DNA of 5,872 nucleotides from Methanobacteriota archaeon (GCA_030837265.1 JAUPKV010000207.1:1-5872), one strand, 5' to 3'; positions 1 through 5,830 are shown, numbered from the stretch's first letter. A program made the numbers and translations. The notes: generated by a model not told the origin, from the letters alone.

Positions 1-36
1 GCAATTGAATTATTTTTTGTGAAATAGAATTCTTTT

Positions 37-67
37 AACTGACTGTATTCTCAGTCACACAGTTTTT
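37..67 (+). terminator. Possible terminator of a gene lying left of the window
   Basis: TGACTG at 40-45 is exactly complementary to CAGTCA at 52-57 across a 6-nt loop. AACTG at 37-41 can alternatively pair with CAGTT at 60-64, making a longer bulged stem. A T5 run follows at 63-67. This could end a plus-strand transcript from outside the window, but no coding end is visible in bases 1-36, so the assignment is tentative. Confidence 0.3.
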
Positions 68-782
68 CCAGGTTACAGACTATTCCTCAATAACCAGGAG
101 AAAATATAAGGATACTTGCAAAATAAAAGAAGTAAAAATGATTTATTTTAAATTTTAGCTTTTATTAATCCTTAAATTAAAAAATAAAGTTTAAAATATG
201 GCCATAAAGATTATTCAACACAAAATTAGTTTCTATTTAACTAAAGTCTCAATATAAAAGATTGCTCAAAAGGGAATGTTAGTCTCTTTGGTAAAAATTA
301 GAGAGAATAACACTTTATTAAGATTCCTCTAATAAATTAAAAAGCAATTAAAGGATAAATCAAATAAATACTTCAAAGAAAAGCTTCATTAAAAAATCAA
401 TATCTACATCCGTGTTTTTGCTAAGTATGCTTTTATTATTAAACGCCAAGTATGAGGATGACTGCTTCAATCCTTCTTTAGTAAATGATAGTTAATGTCC
501 TCACAAAAACAGTCTAAGATACGAAATATCTGAACATAAAAAATAAGTCCTGATTTATATCGACAGGAATTTCAATACAAAAATAATGACCTCGAATGGA
601 CTTTACTATAAAAAAACAAACATTTCCGTTGCGAGGAGAAGAGATAGGAGCAGTCAAAAAAAGTCACACTCGAGAAAAATAATACACAGTGCTTATAGCA
701 GGTGCCTTTACCTCATATATGTATAAGACCATATTCAACCTAAATGGACTAGATGTCAGGTCAAGGGTACACAAAGGCATTG
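68..782. other. Long AT-rich intergenic stretch without a convincing gene
   Basis: About 700 bases, strongly AT-rich with stop codons frequent in all frames. I see no gene, tRNA-like fold or tandem repeat. Small symmetric elements are present: TCCTG/CAGGA at 548-552 and 564-568, an 8-bp palindrome CATATATG at 715-722, and AGGT/ACCT flanking GCCTTT near 700-713. None is strong alone. One 33-nt segment (464-496) resembles the start of archaeal CRISPR repeats but occurs once. Long non-coding upstream regions are common in Methanosarcina, so this may be ordinary leader or spacer DNA. Confidence 0.6.
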
Positions 783-835
783 CTTTTAAATTTAATAAGT
801 TATGTATTTACTATCACCTTGAAAATTTATTTTCT
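783..835 (+). promoter_or_regulatory. Candidate archaeal promoter region for the ABC cluster
   Basis: Two A/T blocks could serve as TATA elements: CTTTTAAATTTAATAA at 783-798 and AAATTTATTTT around 824-834. With initiation about 25 nt downstream, the first would give a leader of roughly 60 nt and the second one of roughly 20-25 nt before the ATG at 880. The surrounding DNA is so AT-rich that neither can be picked with confidence; an upstream TATATGTATAA near 716-726 is a third option. Confidence 0.25.
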
Positions 836-844
836 ATCATCTGA

Positions 845-855
845 GAGATCATCTC
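845..855. promoter_or_regulatory. Short palindrome just upstream of the first gene (possible operator)
   Basis: GAGAT-C-ATCTC is a perfect inverted repeat with 5-bp arms around one central base. It ends 25 bases before the ATG at 880, and lies near the start point expected from the nearer candidate TATA block. This is a typical place for a repressor site, but the palindrome is short enough to occur by chance. Confidence 0.22.
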
Positions 856-879
856 AACAGCGCTCATATAGAGGTTATT

Positions 880-1794
880 ATGTCACTAACTGAATTCATA
901 GCTACATTCAAAACTAAGTTAAATCCTTCAAAAATGATGAATTCTCTCGAAAGAGCTGCAAAACTCTCTGATGGCTCTGGAAATAGTCCCGAGGAAGATA
1001 AGGTGGGAGCTAATTCAAAGGATAATCCATTTCTTAATTCAGTCAACGATCTGAGTTCAGGGAAAAGAAAGATCCTTCAGAATGGAGATGAACCCCTCAT
1101 CAAGTTAAATGATGTTTGGAAAATTTACCAGATGGGCGAAATGGAATTTGCAGCACTCAAGGGGATAAAACTCGAGATTTACGAAGGAGAATTCCTTGTT
1201 GTTCTTGGCCCGAGCGGGAGTGGCAAAAGTACGCTGATGAACCTCATCGGCTGCCTTGACCTTCCCTCAAAAGGCGCAATTTTTCTTAATTCTAACGATA
1301 TCTCAGGGCTTGAAGAGTCGGAACTTGCCAGGATCCGGGGACAGATGATAGGTTTCATTTTTCAAAGTTTCAATCTAATTCCCACTCTAAGCACACAGGA
1401 AAATGTGCTCCTTCCAATGGAATTCCAGGAAGAAGATGCTCAAAAAGCCCGTGAAAAGGCTGATTATTTACTAGAAATAGTTGGACTTTCAGACAAAAAA
1501 CAAAACCTGCCTTCCCAACTCTCAGGAGGACAGAGACAGAGAGTTGCAATTGCCCGTTCTCTTGCAGTAAATCCACCGATAATCCTTGCAGACGAGCCTA
1601 CTGGAAATCTGGATAGCAAAACCGGGGGTTATATCCTGGAATTTCTGGATAAGCTACATGAAAGAGAAGGAAAGACAATTATTATAGTTACTCATGACCT
1701 CGAAATTGTAAAATACGCAACAAGGATCGTGTACCTTAAAGATGGAGAGATAGAGAAAATCGAAAAACAAGAGAAAAACGCCCTGGAGGAATAA
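880..1794 (+). CDS. ABC transporter ATP-binding protein, MacB/LolD type, with N-terminal extension
   Basis: Cytoplasmic ATPase that should power the permease encoded at 3311-4528. All nucleotide-binding motifs are intact: A-loop Tyr83 (KIYQMG), Walker [10 protein letters not shown] at 110-118, Q-loop Gln162 (FIFQSFNL), signature LSGGQRQR at 214-221, Walker B IILADEP at 234-240 with catalytic Glu239, D-loop NLDS at 243-246, and switch His272. The [14 protein letters not shown] region after the Q-loop is typical of the MacB/LolD/FtsE-like branch. Family members are usually about 220-250 residues; this one has 304. The excess is a hydrophilic N-terminal segment (residues 1-72) with no membrane helix or known motif. 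ATG at 880 is chosen because GAGGT (871-875) precedes it by 4 nt. A GTG at 1003 (residue 42) also has a GAGG 8 nt upstream and would give 263 residues. No start codon lies at the domain boundary itself. The stop is 1 nt before the next ATG, so translation is probably coupled. Function is secure; substrate is unknown. Confidence 0.95.
   Translation: MSLTEFIATFKTKLNPSKMMNSLERAAKLSDGSGNSPEEDKVGANSKDNPFLNSVNDLSSGKRKILQNGDEPLIKLNDVWKIYQMGEMEFAALKGIKLEIYEGEFLVVLGPSGSGKSTLMNLIGCLDLPSKGAIFLNSNDISGLEESELARIRGQMIGFIFQSFNLIPTLSTQENVLLPMEFQEEDAQKAREKADYLLEIVGLSDKKQNLPSQLSGGQRQRVAIARSLAVNPPIILADEPTGNLDSKTGGYILEFLDKLHEREGKTIIIVTHDLEIVKYATRIVYLKDGEIEKIEKQEKNALEE
991..1005 (+). promoter_or_regulatory. Internal ribosome-binding-like site with in-frame GTG
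   Basis: GAGG at 991-994 is followed after 8 nt by an in-frame GTG at 1003-1005 (residue 42 of the ATPase). This could be a second, shorter translation start that removes much of the N-terminal extension. It could equally be a chance occurrence in a Glu-Glu-Asp-Lys coding stretch. Confidence 0.25.
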
Positions 1795-1795
1795 A

Positions 1796-3187
1796 ATGAA
1801 TAAATTATCTTTTTTATCACTTTTTCTTTTAGTAACATTATTTATGTGCACCGGGATCGGAACAGCACTCGGTGCGGTTAGTTCCAGTACTGGAAGCAGC
1901 GCAAGCGGCTTAATTGATTCTTCAGCAGTGCAGGTAAACCTGACTAATCAGAATCCGGACGCTGCCCGCCCAGGAGAGCCGGTTGAACTTACTCTCAGCG
2001 TACAAAATATAGGAAGTAATGATCTTAAAAATATTATCGTTTCAATAGGACCTAAAATGGGGTCTTCAAGTTTCTACCCATTCAGCCAGATATCCGGAGA
2101 ATCTCTTCAACAGAGTATCCCTTATTTGAATGCGCGACAAGATAATAAGGATGCAGGCGTCCTCAAATTTAAACTCATGACAGATCCGAACGCTGCCGAA
2201 GGCACTTATGATTTATATGTTACCACTACAGCCTCGGAGGATGGGTCGTCTTCGAATACAATTACCACTACTAAAACAATTCAGATAGATGTGAGAGGTA
2301 AGGAGTATGCGCAGATTGTGACGATAAACAAGGCGGATATTGACCTGGGAAAAGAAGAACCACTCGAATTTGTGATAACGAACACCGGAAACTCCCCTCT
2401 GAAAAATATGGTTGTATCCTGGAAGGATTCCAAAGGTGTAATCCTTCCGGTATACTCGGATAACACCAAATATATAAAGTATCTCGCACCGAATCAATCA
2501 GTGACGGTCGATTACTCTGTAATGGCAGACGTGAACGCCGATCCGGGGCTGTATACGATTAATGTAAACCTTACTTTTGAAGACTATGAATCCAAAACAA
2601 AAAGCATTGAAACCACAGCAGGACTTTTTGTAGGTGGATCTACCGACTTTGATGTCTCATACTCGGAGAGCAGTCAAGGAGAAATTTCTCTTTCAGTTGC
2701 AAACGTGGGCAACAACATGGCTTATGCTGTAAAAGTATCGATTCCGGAACAGAGAGGTTATAGGGTAGGAGGAAGCTCTTCTACAATTGTGGGTAATCTT
2801 GAGAAAGGAGACTATACAATTGCTTCTTTTAATGTAACGAGTTCGCAAAACGCCTCCGGACAATATTCAGGAGCAGGATCAAACAGCGAATTTGCAGGTG
2901 GAGCTTCCGGATACAATGCAAGCTCAACTTCGATGAATTCAAATCCGTTAAAAGTTCAGATAGAATATACTGACGCGAAAGGAGAAAGATTAACAGTTAA
3001 CAAAGAGGTAGCAATACCGACTTCAGGAGTTGCCACCAGAACTGTTTCAAGGCAGCGTGGCAACAGCAGCAGTGGCCTGTATTCTTTCCTGCCCTATGTT
3101 GCATTGATAGTAATTGCAGGAGCCGGAATATACCTGTACCGCAAACGAAAACAGGGAGCGAGAAAACCCGAAAACAGAGTTTCCTGA
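1796..3187 (+). CDS. Secreted, membrane-anchored surface protein of the COG1361 (S-layer domain) style
   Basis: A 463-residue extracytoplasmic protein. Residues 1-27 form a Sec signal peptide (basic MNK, hydrophobic core, cleavage plausible near TALG-AV). Residues 428-447 (about GLYSFLPYVALIVIAGAGIY) form one membrane helix followed by a strongly basic tail, so the body faces outside and the C-terminus is anchored. Three divergent beta-sandwich-like domains are seen at about 43-168, 170-281 and 283-408. Each carries the 'V/F-x-N-x-G-N/S-x-x-L/A-K-N/V' strand pattern (QNIGSNDLKN, TNTGNSPLKN, ANVGNNMAYA) typical of NEW3/CARDB-like folds in COG1361 proteins. Domain three contains a Ser/Gly/Asn-rich insertion at about 349-384. 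Seven N-glycosylation sequons are visible (N48, N233, N258, N346, N352, N374, N423). A strong GGAGGA at 1785-1790, inside the end of the ATPase gene, sits 5 nt before the ATG. Lying between ATPase and permease, it may act as the transporter's extracytoplasmic partner, analogous in position to MacA but unrelated in visible sequence. That role is inferred. Confidence 0.85.
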   Translation: MNKLSFLSLFLLVTLFMCTGIGTALGAVSSSTGSSASGLIDSSAVQVNLTNQNPDAARPGEPVELTLSVQNIGSNDLKNIIVSIGPKMGSSSFYPFSQISGESLQQSIPYLNARQDNKDAGVLKFKLMTDPNAAEGTYDLYVTTTASEDGSSSNTITTTKTIQIDVRGKEYAQIVTINKADIDLGKEEPLEFVITNTGNSPLKNMVVSWKDSKGVILPVYSDNTKYIKYLAPNQSVTVDYSVMADVNADPGLYTINVNLTFEDYESKTKSIETTAGLFVGGSTDFDVSYSESSQGEISLSVANVGNNMAYAVKVSIPEQRGYRVGGSSSTIVGNLEKGDYTIASFNVTSSQNASGQYSGAGSNSEFAGGASGYNASSTSMNSNPLKVQIEYTDAKGERLTVNKEVAIPTSGVATRTVSRQRGNSSSGLYSFLPYVALIVIAGAGIYLYRKRKQGARKPENRVS

Positions 3188-3310
3188 ATACCCCGGCTAA
3201 ACAAACTAAGGGTTGAAGAAATAGCAAAGATTGACCCGATAAATAGTTTCAGAAGTATTGCGAAAGAATAGTGATAGCAGGAGGTATTCTCAATTAGAAA
3301 CACTACTTAC
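3188..3310 (+). other. Gap inside the ABC cluster, open in frame with the gene before it
   Basis: The TGA ending the surface-protein gene (3185-3187) is followed in the same frame by 27 sense codons ending in three consecutive stops, TAG TGA TAG (3269-3277). The hypothetical tail would contain KLRVEEIAKIDPINSF and is charged like a cytoplasmic tail. It could be a decayed C-terminus cut off by a recent stop, or chance. No terminator hairpin or clear promoter is visible, so the permease is probably transcribed with the first two genes. The permease frame is also the same as this one. Confidence 0.4.
3280..3295 (+). promoter_or_regulatory. Strong ribosome binding site pointing to an ATT start for the permease
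   Basis: GGAGGT at 3280-3285 is the only strong ribosome binding site near the permease start. It lies 25 nt from the GTG at 3311, too far for normal use. It lies 7 nt from an in-frame ATT at 3293, which would add IRNTTY ahead of the GTG codon. There is no in-frame ATG, GTG or TTG between the stop at 3275 and 3311. Initiation at ATT is therefore a real possibility. Confidence 0.5.
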
Positions 3311-4528
3311 GTGAAATTGGCCCTGAACATGCTCGTACACAGCAAACTCCGAAGCTGGCTTACCATCATTGGAATCGTTATAGGAGTAGGTGCAGTGGTC
3401 GGGATAGTCTCTCTCGGAGATGCTATGCAAGCAAGCGTGCAGAGTAGGCTTTCCACTTTAGACCTGGCACATATCACTATAACTCCCGGATACTCGCGTG
3501 CGTCAGAGGGATTTGGAAGATTCGGACCAAGAACTACCACAACTAATGTTGAGTTGACAGACAAAGATATTGATGCTCTTCGCGGTATACCTGAAATAAA
3601 ATATATCACCGGTCAGATTTCCGGCAGAGTGAACGTAAGCTACGGTACAGAGAGTGCCTCTCTTTCCGCAACCGGAGTAGATCCGCAAGTTTGGAAGTAC
3701 ATGAATAGTGTTACTCTGGGTTCAGGGAGATTACTCGAACCGGCAGATAATTACGTTGCAGTTATCGGAAGCGGAGTTTCCACCGGGATATTCGAAAAAG
3801 AAGTTGGAATTAACCAGATTATGAATTTTGGGGGGAAATCCGTAAGAGTTGTGGGAATTTTGTCCTCAGAAGGAGGAGGGGGAGACAATCAAATATACAT
3901 GCCTATAAACGCTGCAGTAAATGTGATTACGGATGCGAAAAAAGATGTATATGATTCCATTCAAGTTGAAGCTCAGAGTCCTGAGGTAGTTGATGCAGCA
4001 AACACAGCAATAGTAAAAAAGCTCCTGATCTCCCGGCATGACAATAAACCAAGCGACCAGGACTTTACCGTATCCACCACTGCGTCAATGGCCAGTGCCG
4101 TTACCAGTATGGTCACTTCAATGTCTCTTTTTTTGGGCGCAATTGCTGCGGTATCGCTGCTTGTAGGAGCTGTGGGAATTGCAAACACTATGTTTACATC
4201 TGTCCTTGAAAAAACTAAAGAAATCGGGACTATGAAAGCTATAGGGGCCAAGAATAAGGATATCTTAATGATTTTCCTCTTTAATTCCGCAATGGTAGGC
4301 CTTGTTGGCGGTATCTTCGGAGTAATGCTGGGAGCTCTGCTTTCAGCTTTGTTCCCGATGATCGGAGTTACAATGATGAGAGGAGGAAGCGGGAGTAGCA
4401 TGTCTCTATCTCCCAGCCTGATGTTCTCGGGACTAGCTCTTGCTGTGATTATAGGGGTTATATCAGGAGTAGTCCCGGCTTACAGGGCTTCTAAACTGAA
4501 ACCTGTGGATGCTTTGAGATACGAGTAA
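3311..4528 (+). CDS. ABC transporter permease, MacB/FtsX type
   Basis: Integral membrane subunit expected to dimerise and pair with the ATPase at 880-1794. It has the standard four-helix MacB layout: TM1 at about 15-36 (after the KLRSWLTIIGIVIG motif), a large extracytoplasmic MacB-core-like domain at about 37-270, then the FtsX domain with TM2 at about 272-293, TM3 at about 318-348 and TM4 at about 371-391. The cytoplasmic loop EKTKEIGTMKAIGAK (300-314) is the coupling segment contacting the ATPase, and the C-terminus PVDALRYE is the usual family ending. Length (405) is normal. MacB-type systems do not move substrate through a membrane channel but transmit ATP-driven motion to extracytoplasmic partners, so the COG1361-style neighbour is a natural candidate. 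Start is uncertain: GTG at 3311 is the first conventional codon, but the good ribosome binding site at 3280-3285 favours ATT at 3293 (411 residues). Glycine-rich stretches (GGGG at 188-191; RGGSGSS at 357-363) lie in extracytoplasmic loops. Substrate unknown. Confidence 0.93.
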   Translation: MKLALNMLVHSKLRSWLTIIGIVIGVGAVVGIVSLGDAMQASVQSRLSTLDLAHITITPGYSRASEGFGRFGPRTTTTNVELTDKDIDALRGIPEIKYITGQISGRVNVSYGTESASLSATGVDPQVWKYMNSVTLGSGRLLEPADNYVAVIGSGVSTGIFEKEVGINQIMNFGGKSVRVVGILSSEGGGGDNQIYMPINAAVNVITDAKKDVYDSIQVEAQSPEVVDAANTAIVKKLLISRHDNKPSDQDFTVSTTASMASAVTSMVTSMSLFLGAIAAVSLLVGAVGIANTMFTSVLEKTKEIGTMKAIGAKNKDILMIFLFNSAMVGLVGGIFGVMLGALLSALFPMIGVTMMRGGSGSSMSLSPSLMFSGLALAVIIGVISGVVPAYRASKLKPVDALRYE

Positions 4529-4531
4529 GAA

Positions 4532-4580
4532 ATGAAAGGGTACAATCCCTTTCATAACTTTTATGAAAACGGGTTTTTTT
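4532..4580 (+). terminator. Hairpin region with T7 tract ending the ABC cluster
   Basis: Directly after the permease stop, ATGAAAGGG (4532-4540) pairs perfectly with CCCTTTCAT (4547-4555) over a 6-nt loop, a 9-bp stem. The same CCCTTTCAT can instead pair with ATGAAAACGGG (4563-4573) with a 2-nt bulge; that hairpin abuts a T7 run at 4574-4580, the better intrinsic-type terminator. The first hairpin also lies just beyond the stop of the opposing small gene, so it may act from both sides. Confidence 0.65.
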
Positions 4581-4761
4581 CCAAAATAAGCCATGGAGAT
4601 AAATTATGCATAAAAAAGGGATAAAAATAGAAGGAAAGAGCCTGAAACACATAGGCAAAACAGATAAGCAATAGGAGTTTCCGTAGTAATTCCAGTTTTT
4701 TAGCTCTTCGCCATTCTCTATGAGTAAGGTAATTTTTCAATTCAACCGCTTTAGTTTTCAT
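4561..4761 (-). CDS. Possible small single-pass membrane protein, unrecognised
   Basis: A 66-residue frame that I do not recognise. It reads like a real small protein: residues 1-28 are strongly basic (ten Lys/Arg, including REWRRAKK), followed by a hydrophobic, aromatic-rich helix at about 29-50 (LLLLICFAYVFQALSFYFYPFF) and a short tail with PWLILEKNPF. The charge pattern predicts a cytoplasmic N-terminus and the tail outside. It is not opposite any other gene, so it is not a shadow frame. It converges on the permease gene, and a 9-bp hairpin lies just past its stop. A TTATAA about 45 nt upstream could be its promoter. Against it: no clear ribosome binding site precedes the ATG at 4761, so it would need a leaderless or weak start. 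Function unknown. Confidence 0.45.
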   Translation of the reverse strand: MKTKAVELKNYLTHREWRRAKKLELLRKLLLLICFAYVFQALSFYFYPFFMHNLSPWLILEKNPFS

Positions 4762-4802
4762 GAGTATATCAACACAATAAAACGAAGAGCCGAAATCTTA
4801 AA

Positions 4803-4812
4803 TGTTATAAGC
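4803..4812 (-). promoter_or_regulatory. Candidate TATA box for the small membrane protein gene
   Basis: On the minus strand the sequence reads GCTTATAACA with a TTATAA core at 4805-4810. Initiation about 25 nt downstream would fall near 4783, leaving a leader of about 20 nt before the ATG at 4761. The position is right but the region is AT-rich. Confidence 0.28.
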
Positions 4813-4830
4813 AGATACTGAATACGGACT

Positions 4831-4861
4831 AAATAAAAAGGGTAGAGGATGATGCATCCTC
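4831..4861 (-). terminator. Hairpin plus T-run terminator of the exported-protein gene
   Basis: GAGGATG (4845-4851) and CATCCTC (4855-4861) form a perfect 7-bp stem with a 3-nt loop. Read on the minus strand the stem is followed by TACCC and then TTTTTATTT (4839-4831). It begins 27 bases after the stop of the gene at 4888-5721, a normal position for an intrinsic-type terminator. It would isolate that gene from the small frame downstream. Confidence 0.6.
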
Positions 4862-4887
4862 AACAGTTCTGTAAGAATAAAAAAGTC

Positions 4888-5721
4888 TCACTTCCTCATG
4901 CAACCGAATCTTCCATGCCCGCTGAATCCACATTTTTTCACTGGATGATCAATTAGTGAGACCATCATATTGGAAGAAGCCAGGGCCGTTTTCAAGTCAT
5001 TTAAGGACTTAGCACTATCGATGTTTGTTTCCAACGTTTTTAGGTCAGCTATCCTGGTATTTACCTTAGCCGTCACATTTGCATCATTAGTATTGTTTTC
5101 CCTGTTCTGGAGCTGTAAAATCTGCTTATCGATTGCCTCATCAAACTGACTTTTCATAAATGTCAGAGTTACAGTTTGCAGTCCCGCCGCATCTGTTGTC
5201 TGGCTTATCTGAGTTGTAAAATTTTGAATCAAAGTAATCTTATCAGCAAGCTGTTCCGCTCTTTCAGTGTTGTTTTTAGCTACTGCTTTATTCTCCTGGT
5301 CCTGAAGCTTTTCAGTCATGTTTTGTAGAGAGTTAACCATATTAGATTTAACAGTCGGGAATGTCGTGTCATTTGCATTCTCAATTTCACTGAGCCCGAA
5401 CCCGCCACCTATGTCAAATCCACAACCGGTAAAGCCACAGTTCCTGCCGTGAAATCCAGGCCGCATCTTTTCTCTGCCCAGTGCTGCCTGTAATTCACTC
5501 ATATTATTCGCAGCTGACACATTGGCAGAGATACCCTGGAGTCTGGCAATCTCATTATTTAGAAAATCAAGTGTTTTTGCTTTTGCAGTGGAAAAATCCC
5601 CTTCAAAAAATCCCCCGTGATTGGATGCAAAACCATTTTCTGCGGCGAAGGCGAGAGAAGGAATAGCACTGATTGTCGTAAGCACCAGTAATACACTCGA
5701 AATTGCTTTTAAAATTCTCAT
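4888..5721 (-). CDS. Exported helical protein with paired Cys-Gly-Phe motifs, function unknown
   Basis: A 277-residue protein that I do not recognise. Residues 1-26 form a clear signal peptide (MRILKAISSVLLVL..., cleavage likely after SLAFA); there is no C-terminal membrane helix, so it is probably secreted or surface-associated. The body is mainly helical, in three loosely similar segments that each end in a pattern like 'I-x-x-x-x-S-A-x-x-x-x-D/E-L-x-x-A-L': about 43-81 (ISANVSAANNMSELQAAL), 122-190 (ISQTTDAAGLQTV) and 194-250 (IDSAKSLNDLKTAL). Two Cys/Gly/Phe motifs flank the last two segments: NCGFTGCGF at 94-102 and KCGFSGHGRFGC at 263-274. The four cysteines (95, 100, 264, 274) with nearby His could form disulfides or bind metal. 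Eight N-glycosylation sequons are present (N67, N73, N117, N134, N150, N167, N209, N215). The start is well supported: AAGGAGAT (5734-5727) lies 5 nt before the ATG. The gene stands alone with its own terminator and an unusual repeat-bearing leader. Confidence 0.85.
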   Translation of the reverse strand: MRILKAISSVLLVLTTISAIPSLAFAAENGFASNHGGFFEGDFSTAKAKTLDFLNNEIARLQGISANVSAANNMSELQAALGREKMRPGFHGRNCGFTGCGFDIGGGFGLSEIENANDTTFPTVKSNMVNSLQNMTEKLQDQENKAVAKNNTERAEQLADKITLIQNFTTQISQTTDAAGLQTVTLTFMKSQFDEAIDKQILQLQNRENNTNDANVTAKVNTRIADLKTLETNIDSAKSLNDLKTALASSNMMVSLIDHPVKKCGFSGHGRFGCMRK

Positions 5722-5748
5722 TCTCTATCTCCTTAATTGTTAATCTCT

Positions 5749-5823
5749 TTCCATTTATTGGTCTTCCATTTTTTGGTCTTCCATTTATTGGTCTTCCATT
5801 TATTGGTCTTCCATTTTTTGGTC
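5749..5823 (-). repeat. Five 15-bp tandem repeats in the leader/promoter of the exported-protein gene
   Basis: Five head-to-tail units of exactly 15 bp, with no gaps, end 15 bases from the ribosome binding site of the minus-strand gene. On that strand three units read GACCAATAAATGGAA and two (5764-5778 and 5809-5823) read GACCAAAAAATGGAA; only one base varies. Each unit holds a CCA...TGG dyad. Each also contains ATG GAA GAC CAA followed by TAA or AAA (or, for the last unit, a run-off to ATG GAA AGA GAT TAA), so the array is a chain of tiny reading frames in phase with the main ATG. It could be a protein-binding array, a translational leader, or a slippage-prone repeat. Confidence 0.9.
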
Positions 5824-5830
5824 CTAATCA

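Noticed and set aside
864..1046. A 60-codon minus-strand frame opposite the start of the ATPase gene
   Set aside because: It overlaps the coding start of the ATPase, has no upstream signals and no recognisable features.
1813..1860. Lipoprotein signal at Cys18 of the surface protein
   Set aside because: The context is LFMC-TG; Met before Cys does not fit a lipobox and a normal signal-peptidase site lies further on near TALG-AV.
2213..2497. Several overlapping minus-strand frames opposite the surface-protein gene
   Set aside because: Multiple frames are open over the same stretch of a clear plus-strand gene, as expected for shadows; none has a start context or motif.
3185..3187. TGA at the end of the surface-protein gene read as selenocysteine
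   Set aside because: Methanosarcina-type organisms are not known to use selenocysteine and no supporting hairpin element is visible; the TGA is treated as a normal stop.
3269..3277. Pyrrolysine readthrough of the TAG before the permease gene
   Set aside because: Methanosarcina can decode TAG as pyrrolysine, but here the TAG is followed at once by TGA and another TAG in the same frame, so readthrough would add one residue only.
3973..4401. A 142-codon open frame on the minus strand inside the permease gene
   Set aside because: It is antisense to well-supported permease membrane helices; its hydrophobic composition reflects the complement of those codons, and it has no ribosome binding site or family motif.
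5749..5823. CRISPR array
   Set aside because: The units are 15 bp, contiguous and without unique spacers, so this is a simple tandem repeat.
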